From the NCBI GenBank assembly GCA_049515175.1, contig JBEKUI010000017.1, positions 1-28,783 on the forward strand: 28,783 bases of DNA, given 5' to 3'. Positions 1-8,273 of this stretch are shown piece by piece. Numbering within the stretch: position 1 is the first letter of the stretch; each line of letters begins with the position of its first letter. The stretch is from JACQNR01 sp049515175. GTDB taxonomy: Bacteria; Acidobacteriota; Terriglobia; UBA7540. Position numbers and translations under genes: made by a program. The notes under the pieces are model-generated. The model made no database searches and was not told where the DNA came from. It was given only the letters and a program-made list of their open reading frames with translations.

Positions 1-47
1 CGCCGGCTTTCAGCCGGCCAATGCGCCGTGCCTTGCCCGTGGGGGTC

Positions 48-150
48 GTAGGGGCGCATCGAGATGCGCCCTCTGTAGCGCCGATCGACGCTTGCCCTGA
101 CGCAGGAAGGGACCGCCGGGAAGCGGGGGCGGTTCGCGAACCGCCCCTAC
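48..150. repeat. paired-hairpin element with 9-bp inverted ends (REP/BIME-like)
   Basis: The ends are perfect inverted copies: GTAGGGGCG at 48-56 and CGCCCCTAC at 142-150. Each end is part of its own hairpin: GGGCGCATC at 52-60 pairs with GATGCGCCC at 63-71, and 126-147 is a perfect 22-bp palindrome centred on CGCG. The layout, two outward hairpins enclosed by GTAG-NGGCG ends, matches the element at 25621-25690. REP doublets of this shape are usually mobilised by RAYT-type transposases; none is visible in this window. Confidence 0.6.
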
Positions 151-232
151 GCTACCTCGCTCATCTAATTTCCAGTCCTCTCCCTGCGGGAGAGGGTGTC
201 CGCCAGCGGGCAGACGGGTGAGGGCAAACACC

Positions 233-255
233 GCAGAGTTGGAGAACAACTCTGC
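233..255. terminator. hairpin after the lpdA stop, possible terminator
   Basis: GCAGAGTTG (233-241) and CAACTCTGC (247-255) form a perfect 9-bp stem with a 5-base loop, about 38 bases beyond the lpdA stop codon. There is no T-run on either side, so it is not a textbook intrinsic terminator. It may stabilise the 3' end of the message or may simply be one of the dispersed repeats in this gap. Confidence 0.3.
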
Positions 256-292
256 CCGGCCTGCTGATGCTTCACAAGGCAACGGGTGCGCT

Positions 293-1726
293 TTAACGAG
301 TTGATTTCTTTGGGCGGTAGATGTGGGTGCTCTGGCCGAAAAAGACTTCGGCGGCTTCCATGAGGGTTTCGGAAAGCGTGGGGTGGGGATGGATGCTCAG
401 CTTGAGGTCGCTGGCGCGGGCACCCATCTCGATGGCCAGCACGCCCTCGGCGATCAGTTCGCCGGCGCCCGCGCCGGTGATGCCCACGCCCAGAATGCGC
501 TCGGTTTCCGGGTCGATAAGGAGCTTGGTCACACCGTCCGGGCGGTCGAGCGTGGTGGCGCGCCCGGAAGCGCCCCAGGGGAATCGCGCCACGCTGATCT
601 TGCGGCCTTCCTTCTCCGCCTGCGCCTCGGTCAGCCCGCACCAGGCGATCTCCGGGTCGGTGAAGACTACGGCGGGGATGGCCTGGGGTTCGAACGCGAC
701 CTTGTGCCCGGCGATCACTTCCACTGCCACGCGCCCTTCGTGCGAAGCTTTGTGCGCGAGCATCGGCTCGCCAACGACGTCGCCGATAGCAAAGATGCTG
801 GGCTCCCCGGTGCGGCGCTGGCCGTCCACTTTGATGAACCCGCGCGCATCAAGCTCTACTGCGGTTTTCTCTAATCCGGGAAAAGCTGAATTGGGCTTGC
901 GGCCCACCGAGACCAAAACCATCTCGTAGGTTTGCTCCTCCGCCGGAGCCTCCGAGCCCTCGAATTTGACCCGCACGCCGTCTTTCGTTTCCGTCACCGC
1001 AGCCACTTTGGTGTTGACCATGATCTTCTGGAAGGTCTGGCCGAGCCGCTTCGCGAGCGGTGTGACGAGGTCACGGTCCACTCCGGGGAGAATTCCAGAA
1101 AGCATTTCCACGACGGTGACCTGCGCGCCGAGCGCCGCGTACACGATTCCCAGTTCCAGGCCGATGTACCCGCCGCCAATCACCAGCATGGTCTTGGGCA
1201 CACTCTTCAATTCCAGCGCGCCCGTGGAGTTGATGATGCGGGAGGAATTCGCGGGGAGATTTGGCAGGGTGGCCGGACGCGAGCCGGGAGCGAGGATGAC
1301 GTGCTCAAAGCTCAACGGTTCGGCCCCGCCACTGGTTTTCTCAATCTGGAGCGTCTTGGGATCGAGCAGACTGGCGTGGCCCTGAATGTATTGTACGGCG
1401 CGCGCCTTGGAAAGTTGACCGAGGCCTCCGGTCATCTTGCGGACGACGCTCTCTTTCCAGGAGCGGAGTTTGTCGATATCGATTTTGGGCTGACCGAACT
1501 CAATGCCCCAGTTTGCAGCATGTTTGGCCTCGCTCAAAACCTCGGCGGCGTGCAGGAGCGCCTTGGAGGGAATACAGCCACGATAGAGGCAAACGCCGCC
1601 GGGATTGGGTTCGGTGTCGATGAGCGCGACCTTTATGCCGAGGTCGGCAGCGAGGAAGGCGGCGGCATACCCGCCCGGTCCCGCCCCGACGACCGCAAGT
1701 TGCGTGCTGCTGGTCTTCTCGCTCAT
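293..1726 (-). CDS. lpdA: dihydrolipoyl dehydrogenase (E3)
   Basis: FAD flavoprotein that reoxidises dihydrolipoamide on E2 and passes electrons to NAD+; the third subunit of the pyruvate dehydrogenase complex, in the cytoplasm. The 477 residues match the family length (about 470). Visible are the FAD Rossmann motif GAGPGGY (14-20), the redox disulfide in GGVCLYRGCIPSK with C46 and C51, the NAD-binding GGGYIGLELG near residue 185, the second FAD motif IFAIGDV near 310, and the C-terminal active-site HPHPTLSE with its His-Glu pair. The ATG start has GGAG about 8 bases upstream. It follows aceE and aceF on the same strand but is separated from aceF by 292 bases of repeats, so it may also have its own promoter. 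It could serve other 2-oxo acid dehydrogenases too. Confidence 0.96.
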   Translation of the reverse strand: MSEKTSSTQLAVVGAGPGGYAAAFLAADLGIKVALIDTEPNPGGVCLYRGCIPSKALLHAAEVLSEAKHAANWGIEFGQPKIDIDKLRSWKESVVRKMTGGLGQLSKARAVQYIQGHASLLDPKTLQIEKTSGGAEPLSFEHVILAPGSRPATLPNLPANSSRIINSTGALELKSVPKTMLVIGGGYIGLELGIVYAALGAQVTVVEMLSGILPGVDRDLVTPLAKRLGQTFQKIMVNTKVAAVTETKDGVRVKFEGSEAPAEEQTYEMVLVSVGRKPNSAFPGLEKTAVELDARGFIKVDGQRRTGEPSIFAIGDVVGEPMLAHKASHEGRVAVEVIAGHKVAFEPQAIPAVVFTDPEIAWCGLTEAQAEKEGRKISVARFPWGASGRATTLDRPDGVTKLLIDPETERILGVGITGAGAGELIAEGVLAIEMGARASDLKLSIHPHPTLSETLMEAAEVFFGQSTHIYRPKKSTR

Positions 1727-1767
1727 TGATGTGCTCCGGTACGAGAGGTGCGAAATCTGCTTGCATA

Positions 1768-1880
1768 GTCATGCTGAGTCCGTCAGCCGACGGACGAAGC
1801 ATCCGCAGTTGCGCTGCGGTCAGGAAACTGCAGATCCTCCGCTTCATTCGCCTCTAGCGAACTTCGCCCAGGATGACATT
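1768..1880. repeat. dispersed intergenic repeat (GTCAT-CTGAG family), long inverted form
   Basis: The element starts with GTCATGCTGAG and ends with the near-inverse CGCCCAGGATGAC. It contains the stem GTCCGTC/GACGGAC at 1778-1795. A 25-base block (1776-1800) is identical to 25543-25567 in the gap before the NAD(P)HX repair gene, and the CTGCAGATCCTCCGCTTC segment here is the near-inverse of the sequence at 25563-25580. It therefore looks like two opposed copies of one repeat. Confidence 0.65.
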
Positions 1881-1900
1881 GTCCGGGGGCCGCCTCGTGG

Positions 1901-1920
1901 GCCCCCGCTTGCGCGGGGGC
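1901..1920. repeat. GC-rich hairpin
   Basis: GCCCCCGC (1901-1908) and GCGGGGGC (1913-1920) form a perfect 8-bp stem with a TTGC loop. It lies in the aceF-lpdA gap beside other palindromes and is probably a repeat unit rather than a terminator, because no T-run follows. Confidence 0.5.
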
Positions 1921-1955
1921 GACAACCCGATGAAGTACCCGCCCCACTCGTCGTC

Positions 1956-1975
1956 ATTCCCGCGAAAGCGGGAAT
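1956..1975. repeat. ATTCCCGC-GAAA-GCGGGAAT hairpin repeat
   Basis: A perfect 8-bp stem closed by a GAAA tetraloop, preceded by CGTC and followed by CCAA. This is the familiar CGTCATTCCCGCGAAAGCGG type of intergenic repeat seen in many bacterial genomes. It is 44 bases beyond the aceF stop codon and could act as an RNA 3'-end stabiliser in the aceEF message. Confidence 0.55.
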
Positions 1976-2018
1976 CCAACCGTAGACTATCGCCCTCAAC
2001 ACGGGGCGAGACCCCGTT

Positions 2019-3404
2019 CTATCCCTCAAACGGCAGCAGGAACGGCTGCTCCAGCGCCTCGACGACCCAGCGCAGGAAGCGCGCGGCGTCGGCGCCGTCG
2101 ATCAGGCGGTGATCGTACGAAAGCGACAGCGGCAACATCAGGCGCGGCTGAAACAGGCCGTTGATGAACACCGGCTCCACGCGCGAGCGTGCCATGCCCA
2201 GGATAGCCACTTCGGGCGAGTTGACGATGGGCGAAAAGGCGGTGCCGCCGATGCCGCCCAGATTCGAGATCGTGAAGACGCTGCCTTCCATCTCCTCCAG
2301 GGTGACCTTGCGGTTCCGCGTGCGCTCCGCGAGCTGCGCCAGCTCCACGGCCAGTTGCAGAATATTCTTGTGGTCGGCGTCGCGCAGGACGGGGACGATG
2401 AGCCCGCGGTCCGTGTCCACTGCCACGCCGATGTGCGTGTACTTCTTGAAGACAATCTCTTCCCGCGCCATATCCACGCTGGCGGCAAACTGCGGATACA
2501 CATTCAAGGCTGAGGCGATCACGCGCACCGCGATGGCGGTCATGGAGAGCTTGGCCCCCATCGCCACGACCTTTGGTTCCAGCTTCTTGCGAAGCTGCTC
2601 GAGTTCGGTGATGTCCGCCTTGTCGTATTGCGTGACGTGGGGAATGGTGTTCCAGGCCCGCGCCAGGTGCTGAGCGGTCTTGCGCCGGACACTCTTCATC
2701 GGCTGGCGGTCGATCACGCCCCACTTGGAAAAATCGGGCAAGGGAACGGCTGCGGGAGTTATTCCGCCCGCTGTTGCTGCTTCCGGCGTCGGCCGTTGCA
2801 GGCGCTCGCGCACGAAGGCGCTCAGGTCCTCATCAGTGATGCGACCGTCGGGTCCGGTGCCACTGACCTCGTAGATGTCCACGCCCAGTTCACGTGCCAA
2901 TCTCCGCACGGAGGGCGAAGCGGGGGCCGTCGGCCGGGGCAAGTCCGGAGCCGAGGACGCAGCCGATGGCGGTGGAGCGGCGGCAGGAGCCGCGATGCGC
3001 GCGGGAGGCGGAGCGACAGCCGGTGCAGGCGTCGCTTTCGGTCCGGACTTGGCCGCAGGCACCACGGATACCGAGGCCGGTGCCGGCGCGGATTTTGCGG
3101 CTGTCAGTGGAGCAGGTGTAGCTTTGGCGGCTGACTCTGGCTCCGGTTTTGCTGCCGCGACCTCCGCGCCGCTCGCGATGGTCAGGATCAGCCCGCCCAC
3201 CTGTAACTTCTCTCCGGTCTTGACATGGACCGATTTCACGGTGCCGCCGACCGGGGAGGGAACCTCGATGGTTGCCTTGTCGGTCTCGAGTTCCAGCACC
3301 GGCTGGTCGGCTTGGATGACGTCTCCGACTGAAACCAGGACCTTCAGCACGTCGCCGGCGGCGATGTTTTCGCCCAGTTCGGGGAGCCGGAATTCCGTTG
3401 CCAT
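2019..3404 (-). CDS. aceF: pyruvate dehydrogenase E2, dihydrolipoyllysine acetyltransferase
   Basis: Core subunit of pyruvate dehydrogenase: it carries the swinging lipoyl arm and transfers the acetyl group to CoA. Domains in order: a single N-terminal lipoyl domain (about 1-80) with the lipoyl-lysine K43 in ETDKATIEV; an Ala/Pro-rich flexible linker (about 85-155); a peripheral subunit-binding domain (about 163-200, SVRRLARELGV...GPDGRITDEDL); and the acyltransferase domain (about 230-461) ending with the catalytic DHRLIDG, His432 and Asp436. Length 461; one lipoyl domain rather than the three of Escherichia coli AceF. The ATG start lies 15 bases after the aceE stop, so the two are co-transcribed. 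The strict neighbour pairing with a homodimeric-type E1 makes pyruvate the likely substrate. Confidence 0.95.
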   Translation of the reverse strand: MATEFRLPELGENIAAGDVLKVLVSVGDVIQADQPVLELETDKATIEVPSPVGGTVKSVHVKTGEKLQVGGLILTIASGAEVAAAKPEPESAAKATPAPLTAAKSAPAPASVSVVPAAKSGPKATPAPAVAPPPARIAAPAAAPPPSAASSAPDLPRPTAPASPSVRRLARELGVDIYEVSGTGPDGRITDEDLSAFVRERLQRPTPEAATAGGITPAAVPLPDFSKWGVIDRQPMKSVRRKTAQHLARAWNTIPHVTQYDKADITELEQLRKKLEPKVVAMGAKLSMTAIAVRVIASALNVYPQFAASVDMAREEIVFKKYTHIGVAVDTDRGLIVPVLRDADHKNILQLAVELAQLAERTRNRKVTLEEMEGSVFTISNLGGIGGTAFSPIVNSPEVAILGMARSRVEPVFINGLFQPRLMLPLSLSYDHRLIDGADAARFLRWVVEALEQPFLLPFEG

Positions 3405-3419
3405 GTTTCGGGTCGCCTC

Positions 3420-6197
3420 TCAGGAGATCGCCGGGTCCAGTTTTTCGGGATTGATCTCGAGTTCCTGGATCGCCTTGCGGACGGTTTCGGCCTTGATTTG
3501 TCCCTCGCCCTGCAGGGCATGGAGAGTAGCGAGCGTGATGTGCCGGGCATCGACCTCAAAGAAATTGCGCAGCGCGTCGCGCGATTCGCTCCGCCCGAAG
3601 CCGTCCGTCCCCAGCACCACGAGCGGGCGCGGGAACCAGCTCGATATGGAATCCGGCAGGGCCTTCAGATAATCCGAGGCCGCGACGAATACACCCGGAG
3701 CATCTTTCAAACATTCGGTGACATAGGGGATTTTGGGCGGTTCCTCCGGATGCAAACGGTTCCAGCGTTCGACGGCGTTGCCATCGCGATAGAGCTCGCG
3801 ATAGCTCGTCACGCTCCAGACATCGGCGGCGACGCCGAATTTCTCCCCGAGGATTTTCTGCGCCTTGAGCGCTTCGTTCAGGATGGCGCCGCTCCCGAAC
3901 AATTGCGCCCGCAGCTTGGCATTCTTGTTGGCGGATTCCCTCAGCCGGTACATGCCCTTGAGGATTCCATCGGCGCAGCCTTCCGGCATCACCGGCATCT
4001 CGTAGTTCTCGTTCATGACGGTGAGGTAGTAGAAAATGCTCTCGCCATCGTCATACATGCGCCGGATGCCTTCCTGGATGATGACCGCGATTTCGTAAGC
4101 GAACGCGGGGTCGTAAGAGAGACAGTTGGGGACGGTCAGGGCGTTCAAGTGGCTGTGCCCGTCCTGGTGTTGAAGGCCTTCGCCCGCCAGCGTTGTCCGG
4201 CCCGCCGTGCCTCCCACCAGGAAGCCGCGCGTACGCGAATCGGCCGCCGCCCAGATCAGATCACCGACGCGCTGGAAGCCGAACATCGAATAGTAGATGT
4301 AGAACGGTATCGTGTTGACACCGTATGTCAGGCAAGCCGTCCCCGCGGCGATGAAGGACGCCAGGGAACCCGCTTCGTTGATGCCTTCTTCCAGGATCTG
4401 ACCGCTCTTGGCTTCTTTGTAGTAGAGCAGTGTCTCCTTATCGACCGGCTCGTAAAGCTGGCCGACGTGAGAGTAGATTCCGACCTGGCGGAAGAGCGCC
4501 TCCATGCCGAAGGTACGGGATTCGTCGGGCACAATCGGCACAATGTACTTGCCGACCTCGGGATGCCGCAGAAGCTTGGAAAGCATGCGTACGAAGGCCA
4601 TGGTGGTGGAAGCGTCGCGGCCCTCGGTACCTTTGTAGAACTCCTCGAACGTCTCCTCCAGGTCCAATTCCATACGTACGCACTTGGGGTCGCGGTGCGG
4701 CACATAGCCGCCCAGAGCGCGTCGCCGCTCGTGCATGTAGACCATTTCCGGGCTATCGTCGGAAGGCCTGTAGAATGGCGCCTGGGCGATGTCTTCGTCG
4801 GAAATGGGAATGCCGAAGCGGCTGCGGAATTCGCGCAGCTCGTCTTCGTTCATCTTCTTCTGCTGGTGAGTGATGTTGCGGCCCTCGCCGGCTTCGCCGA
4901 GGCCATATCCCTTAATCGTGCGTGCCAGGATGACGCTGGGCGAGCCCTTGTGTTCGACGGCGGCCTTGTAAGCGGCGTAGACCTTCTCGGGATCGTGTCC
5001 GCCGCGACGTAACTTGTAGAGTTGCTCGTCGGAGAGATGCTTCACCATTTCCGCCAGCCGCGGGTCCACGCCGAAGAAATGCTGGCGGATGTAACTCCCG
5101 GGTTCGACGGAGTATTTCTGGTACTCTCCGTCGACGACCTCGCCCATACGCTTGGCGAGCAATCCGTCGTGGTCTTTGGCGAGCAGAGGATCCCAATCGC
5201 TGCCCCAGAGAGCCTTAATGACATTCCAGCCCGCGCCCCGGAACATGGCCTCGAGTTCCTGGACGATGCTGCCGTTGCCGCGCACCGGGCCGTCCAGCCG
5301 CTGGAGATTGCAGTTGATGACGAAGATGAGGTTGTCGAGTTTCTCGCGGGCCGCCAAAGAGATGGCGCCCAAGGCTTCCGGTTCATCCGTCTCGCCATCG
5401 CCGAGAAAGGCCCAGACCTTGGTGTCCGCTGGCGCCTTCAGACCGCGGTCTTCCAGGTAGCGGTTAAACCTTGCCTGGTAGATCGCCATGATGGGACCCA
5501 ACCCCATCGATACGGTGGGGAACTCCCAGAAATTGGGCATCAACCAGGGGTGGGGATAGGAAGAAAGGCCACCGCCGGGGCGAAGTTCGCGCCGGAAATT
5601 CTGCATTTGCTCGAGTGAGATGCGCCCTTCGAGAAAAGCGCGGGCATAAATGCCCGGCGACGCATGCCCCTGGAAATAAATGATGTCGCCCTCACGCCCT
5701 TCGTCGCGTCCACGGAAGAAGTGATTGAAACCCACCTCGTACAAGGTTGCCGCGGAAGCGTAGGTGGAGATGTGGCCGCCAATCCCGCTCGATTCGCGGT
5801 TGGCTCGGACCACCATGGCCATGGCATTCCAGCGAATCAAGCTCTTGATGCGGCGCTCGATTTCACGGCTGCCCGGGAAAGTGGGTTGTTTGTCGGCGGG
5901 GATGGTGTTGATGTAGGGCGTGTTGGCGGTGAAGGGAATGGCGACCCCGGCCTTGCGGGCGTGGACCTGCAATTCGCGAAGCAACCGCGCCACACGCTCC
6001 GGCCCGCTTTGTTGCAGGACGTAGTCGAGGGACTCTCGCCATTCGCGGGTTTCGATCAGCTCCTGTTCAGCGGCTTTCCCGGAGCTTGCCTCCTCCCTCG
6101 CGCCGCCTGTCCCCTCGCCTTGGGCGGAATGGGTCGCGTGTTCAATAGGCATAGGCAATCTGTGGGTCTCGACCCGACCTGCGGGCGAGCTGTGCAC
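3420..6197 (-). CDS. aceE: pyruvate dehydrogenase E1, homodimeric type
   Basis: Thiamine-diphosphate enzyme that decarboxylates pyruvate and reductively acetylates the lipoyl group of E2. The 925 residues fit the single-chain homodimeric family (about 890). Visible are the NRESSGIGGHISTYASA block near 138-155, the thiamine-diphosphate motif GDGETDEPEALG near 265 ending in INCN, and GRTTLAGEGLQHQDGHSH in the central domain. The start is uncertain. The frame opens at a GTG (6197) whose AAGGAG is only one base away. The first ATG (6152, giving MPIEHATH and removing 15 residues) has no clear ribosome site. A conserved domain begins well after both, so function is unaffected. First gene of aceE-aceF-lpdA. 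Confidence 0.95.
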   Translation of the reverse strand: MHSSPAGRVETHRLPMPIEHATHSAQGEGTGGAREEASSGKAAEQELIETREWRESLDYVLQQSGPERVARLLRELQVHARKAGVAIPFTANTPYINTIPADKQPTFPGSREIERRIKSLIRWNAMAMVVRANRESSGIGGHISTYASAATLYEVGFNHFFRGRDEGREGDIIYFQGHASPGIYARAFLEGRISLEQMQNFRRELRPGGGLSSYPHPWLMPNFWEFPTVSMGLGPIMAIYQARFNRYLEDRGLKAPADTKVWAFLGDGETDEPEALGAISLAAREKLDNLIFVINCNLQRLDGPVRGNGSIVQELEAMFRGAGWNVIKALWGSDWDPLLAKDHDGLLAKRMGEVVDGEYQKYSVEPGSYIRQHFFGVDPRLAEMVKHLSDEQLYKLRRGGHDPEKVYAAYKAAVEHKGSPSVILARTIKGYGLGEAGEGRNITHQQKKMNEDELREFRSRFGIPISDEDIAQAPFYRPSDDSPEMVYMHERRRALGGYVPHRDPKCVRMELDLEETFEEFYKGTEGRDASTTMAFVRMLSKLLRHPEVGKYIVPIVPDESRTFGMEALFRQVGIYSHVGQLYEPVDKETLLYYKEAKSGQILEEGINEAGSLASFIAAGTACLTYGVNTIPFYIYYSMFGFQRVGDLIWAAADSRTRGFLVGGTAGRTTLAGEGLQHQDGHSHLNALTVPNCLSYDPAFAYEIAVIIQEGIRRMYDDGESIFYYLTVMNENYEMPVMPEGCADGILKGMYRLRESANKNAKLRAQLFGSGAILNEALKAQKILGEKFGVAADVWSVTSYRELYRDGNAVERWNRLHPEEPPKIPYVTECLKDAPGVFVAASDYLKALPDSISSWFPRPLVVLGTDGFGRSESRDALRNFFEVDARHITLATLHALQGEGQIKAETVRKAIQELEINPEKLDPAIS

Positions 6198-6388
6198 TCT
6201 CCTTAGATGGTTAAGCCCAATGGCTCGCGTTGTTCTCTAGTCTTTTAGAATACCACGGGATGAACCGGGCGGGGGCTGGGGAAGTAGACTGGACCTGCAA
6301 GAGCACGGCCTGCCTGCGGCGCCGGGCGGGCGCCACGGATCGAAGGAGTCGGGGGGGGCGAACGACTGAGGCAAGTCGCCCCGGTGCG
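6198..6388. other. gap upstream of aceE
   Basis: This 191-base gap must hold the aceE promoter, reading leftwards, unless transcription runs on from the TPR genes. I cannot name a convincing -35/-10 pair. It contains a short GGCGCC stem (6318-6334) and a run of eight G at 6351-6358, close to the stop codon of the TPR gene on the right. Confidence 0.4.
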
Positions 6389-7363
6389 CTATTGCGGCTG
6401 GATTTTGGAGTTATCGCGCTTCAGGCGGTGGAAGGTCTCAAAAGCGATTTCGGCCTTTTTCGTGTCGCCCTTCCGTTGGTAGATGCGCCCCAGCACGTAA
6501 TGCGGCTCGGCGTAGGAGGGATTCAACTCCGCCGCCTGCTTCAGTTCGGCGATGGCATCGTCGTCGCGCTTCTGTTTCTCGCGCAGGAGGCCGAGTTCGT
6601 AGCGGGCCTGGGGAAACCTCGGGTCATACCGCAGGGACTCTGTAAGGGCTGCGTCAGCCTCCTCCAGTTTCCCCAGTTTGATTAAAAGCGTCCCCAGGTT
6701 CACGGGCGGCCAGGGTGAGGGCTGGGGCTTGAGGCGGTTCAGCCGAATGGCTTCCTCGTAAGTCTTAATCGCTTCATCGTATTGGCCCAGCGCTTCGTAG
6801 CAAAGCCCGAGGTTGTCGTAAGTCCTCATGTAGGCTGGATCGAGTTCCAGGGCCTTGCGAAGGTTGGCCACGGCGGAGGTAAACTGCATCTCGTCGTAAT
6901 CCAGCCGGCCGAGCCAATAAGGGTAGAGGGCGTTCCGGGGTTCGGCGTTGGCCAGCGCCTCCAGTTCCGGGCGCGCCCAGTCGCGGTGATTCAAAATGAT
7001 GTAGGAGAGGGCGAGCGTGAAACGGCTCGGGCTATCGAGGGGCGCAACCTTCTCGGCTTTCTTAAGAGCGACGGCGGTGTTGAGGTATCGGCCGTCGAGA
7101 AAAAAGACGCTTGCCAGGAATTTGAGAAGTTCCGCAGATTGCGGCTTCTTTTCGATCTCGGCCGCCAACAGTTTCTCCGCGCCAGCGTAATTGCGGGCTT
7201 TGAGTGATTCCTGCAACGACTGCTGCTGCTCAGGGTCCAGAGGAAGGGAACTCGTTGCCGACGGGCTGGGCGCCGTGGGGGCGTCCTGTACGTTTTGACT
7301 CCATGCCGTCGCGGCCAGGAGTAGCGCCAAGAGAGCCGCAACAACCAATTTGTCAGGACGCAT
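6389..7363 (-). CDS. exported TPR-repeat protein (TPR protein 1)
   Basis: The protein begins MRPDKLVVAALLALLLAATAWSQ, a clear Sec signal peptide with likely cleavage after the Ala-Trp-Ser region, then a short Pro/Ser-rich spacer. About seven tetratricopeptide repeats follow to the C-terminus, for example AYMRTYDNLGLCYEALGQYD and SYAEPHYVLGRIYQRKGDTK. TPRs are protein-interaction scaffolds; no catalytic domain is visible. I chose the ATG at 7363; a GTG at 7375 would add four residues before the signal peptide and has no ribosome site. It begins 22 bases after the preceding TPR gene ends, so it is the last gene of a three-gene TPR cluster. The function is unknown; a periplasmic scaffold or assembly factor is the most one can infer. 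Confidence 0.8.
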   Translation of the reverse strand: MRPDKLVVAALLALLLAATAWSQNVQDAPTAPSPSATSSLPLDPEQQQSLQESLKARNYAGAEKLLAAEIEKKPQSAELLKFLASVFFLDGRYLNTAVALKKAEKVAPLDSPSRFTLALSYIILNHRDWARPELEALANAEPRNALYPYWLGRLDYDEMQFTSAVANLRKALELDPAYMRTYDNLGLCYEALGQYDEAIKTYEEAIRLNRLKPQPSPWPPVNLGTLLIKLGKLEEADAALTESLRYDPRFPQARYELGLLREKQKRDDDAIAELKQAAELNPSYAEPHYVLGRIYQRKGDTKKAEIAFETFHRLKRDNSKIQPQ

Positions 7364-7385
7364 ATCCAAACCCACGATGCGCAGA

Positions 7386-8273
7386 TTATGGCCCTGCCTT
7401 GAGTTTCCGCAGAAGTTCCTGCGCCACCACCGACGACGGCACGATAGCCAATTCCTTTTCCAGTTCCTGCCGGGCTTCGTCCGGCTTGCCCTTCTCTAAA
7501 TAGATCAGCGCCAGGGCATAATGGACTTCCGGCATGGTCGGATCGGCCTTCGCGGCGCGTAGGAGCACCTGCGCGGCGATGTCCGGGTGGCCTTGCTGGC
7601 GATAGTCCTCCGCCATAGACTGGAGGACGCGTGCGGAGTTAGGATTCTGCGCGGCCATCTGCCGATGACACCACGCGGCCAGCTTCAAGTACGCTCCTCC
7701 CAATTGGTAGAGATACTCGGGATTGTCGGGCTCTACCTCAAGCAGGGCGCGGTACTGCTCGACCAGACCACGAAAGTTCTCGCCGCGCTCGTAGGCGCGC
7801 GCCAATTGTTCCCGCGCCAGGGATTCCCGCGGCTGCAGCTTCACCGCACGCTCCAGTTGCTGGATGGCATCCGCCGTCCTCCCCAGCGCCAGCAGGCTCG
7901 CTCCCAATAGGATTCGAGGTGCGACATAGTCCGGTTGCAGGCGGATCGCTTCTCGAAACTGTATGGCGGCTTTCTCATGTTCGCGTCGCGATTGATACAC
8001 AATGCCCAGGTTGTTATACACGAACGCGACTTTGCCACCGCCTGCAAGTACCTGCCGGAATGCTCTCTCCGCCTCCTCCAAGTGTCCGGCTTTCTGAGCC
8101 TCGACTCCCTCCTGGAAGACGTTACGGAGGCTATCAGGAAGCGCTCCCTGAGTCTGGGCTCGCGCCGGGAGGCCCGCCGGCAGTAGCACGCAGAGGATCA
8201 CCGTCCAGAGATGAGCCCCGCCCCACGCATTTCGGAACGAATCGGCTCTTTGCATTCGTACAGTTGACGTCAT
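7386..8273 (-). CDS. exported TPR-repeat protein (TPR protein 2)
   Basis: 295 residues. An N-terminal hydrophobic segment (about 23-40, LWTVILCVLLPAGLPARAQ) looks like a Sec signal peptide with an Ala-x-Ala site. After it come TPR motifs such as AFVYNNLGIVYQSRREHEKA and DYVAPRILLGASLLALGRTA, with a looser middle section around residues 200-220 (LAAWCHRQMAAQNPNSARV). Its ATG overlaps the TGA of the upstream TPR gene (ATGA, 8270-8273), so the two are translationally coupled. No enzyme motif is seen. Probably a periplasmic scaffold working with its two neighbours; the partner is not identified in this window. Confidence 0.8.
   Translation of the reverse strand: MTSTVRMQRADSFRNAWGGAHLWTVILCVLLPAGLPARAQTQGALPDSLRNVFQEGVEAQKAGHLEEAERAFRQVLAGGGKVAFVYNNLGIVYQSRREHEKAAIQFREAIRLQPDYVAPRILLGASLLALGRTADAIQQLERAVKLQPRESLAREQLARAYERGENFRGLVEQYRALLEVEPDNPEYLYQLGGAYLKLAAWCHRQMAAQNPNSARVLQSMAEDYRQQGHPDIAAQVLLRAAKADPTMPEVHYALALIYLEKGKPDEARQELEKELAIVPSSVVAQELLRKLKAGP

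Larger units (their letters stand above)
1..292. other. repeat-rich gap downstream of lpdA
   Basis: I see no gene here. The stretch is almost entirely hairpin-forming DNA: a small GCCGGC stem-loop at 2-18, a paired-hairpin element at 48-150, a CCTCTCCC/GGGAGAGG stem at 177-195 and a 9-bp perfect stem at 233-255. Open frames across it have no start signal or recognisable domain. It is a mosaic of dispersed intergenic repeats at the 3' end of the pyruvate dehydrogenase genes. Confidence 0.6.

Noticed and set aside
177..195. CCTCTCCC/GGGAGAGG hairpin as the lpdA terminator
   Set aside because: There is no T-run in the lpdA direction and the sequence looks like a common dispersed intergenic repeat.
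321..1729. Long plus-strand open frames opposite lpdA (and likewise opposite aceE, aceF and nnr)
   Set aside because: They are antisense shadows of clearly identified genes in GC-rich DNA, have no domains and no ribosome sites, and follow the codon periodicity of the real gene.
6351..6358. Run of eight G as a phase-variable promoter tract for aceE
   Set aside because: It lies more than 150 bases from the aceE start, beside the end of the TPR gene, and no promoter boxes flank it.
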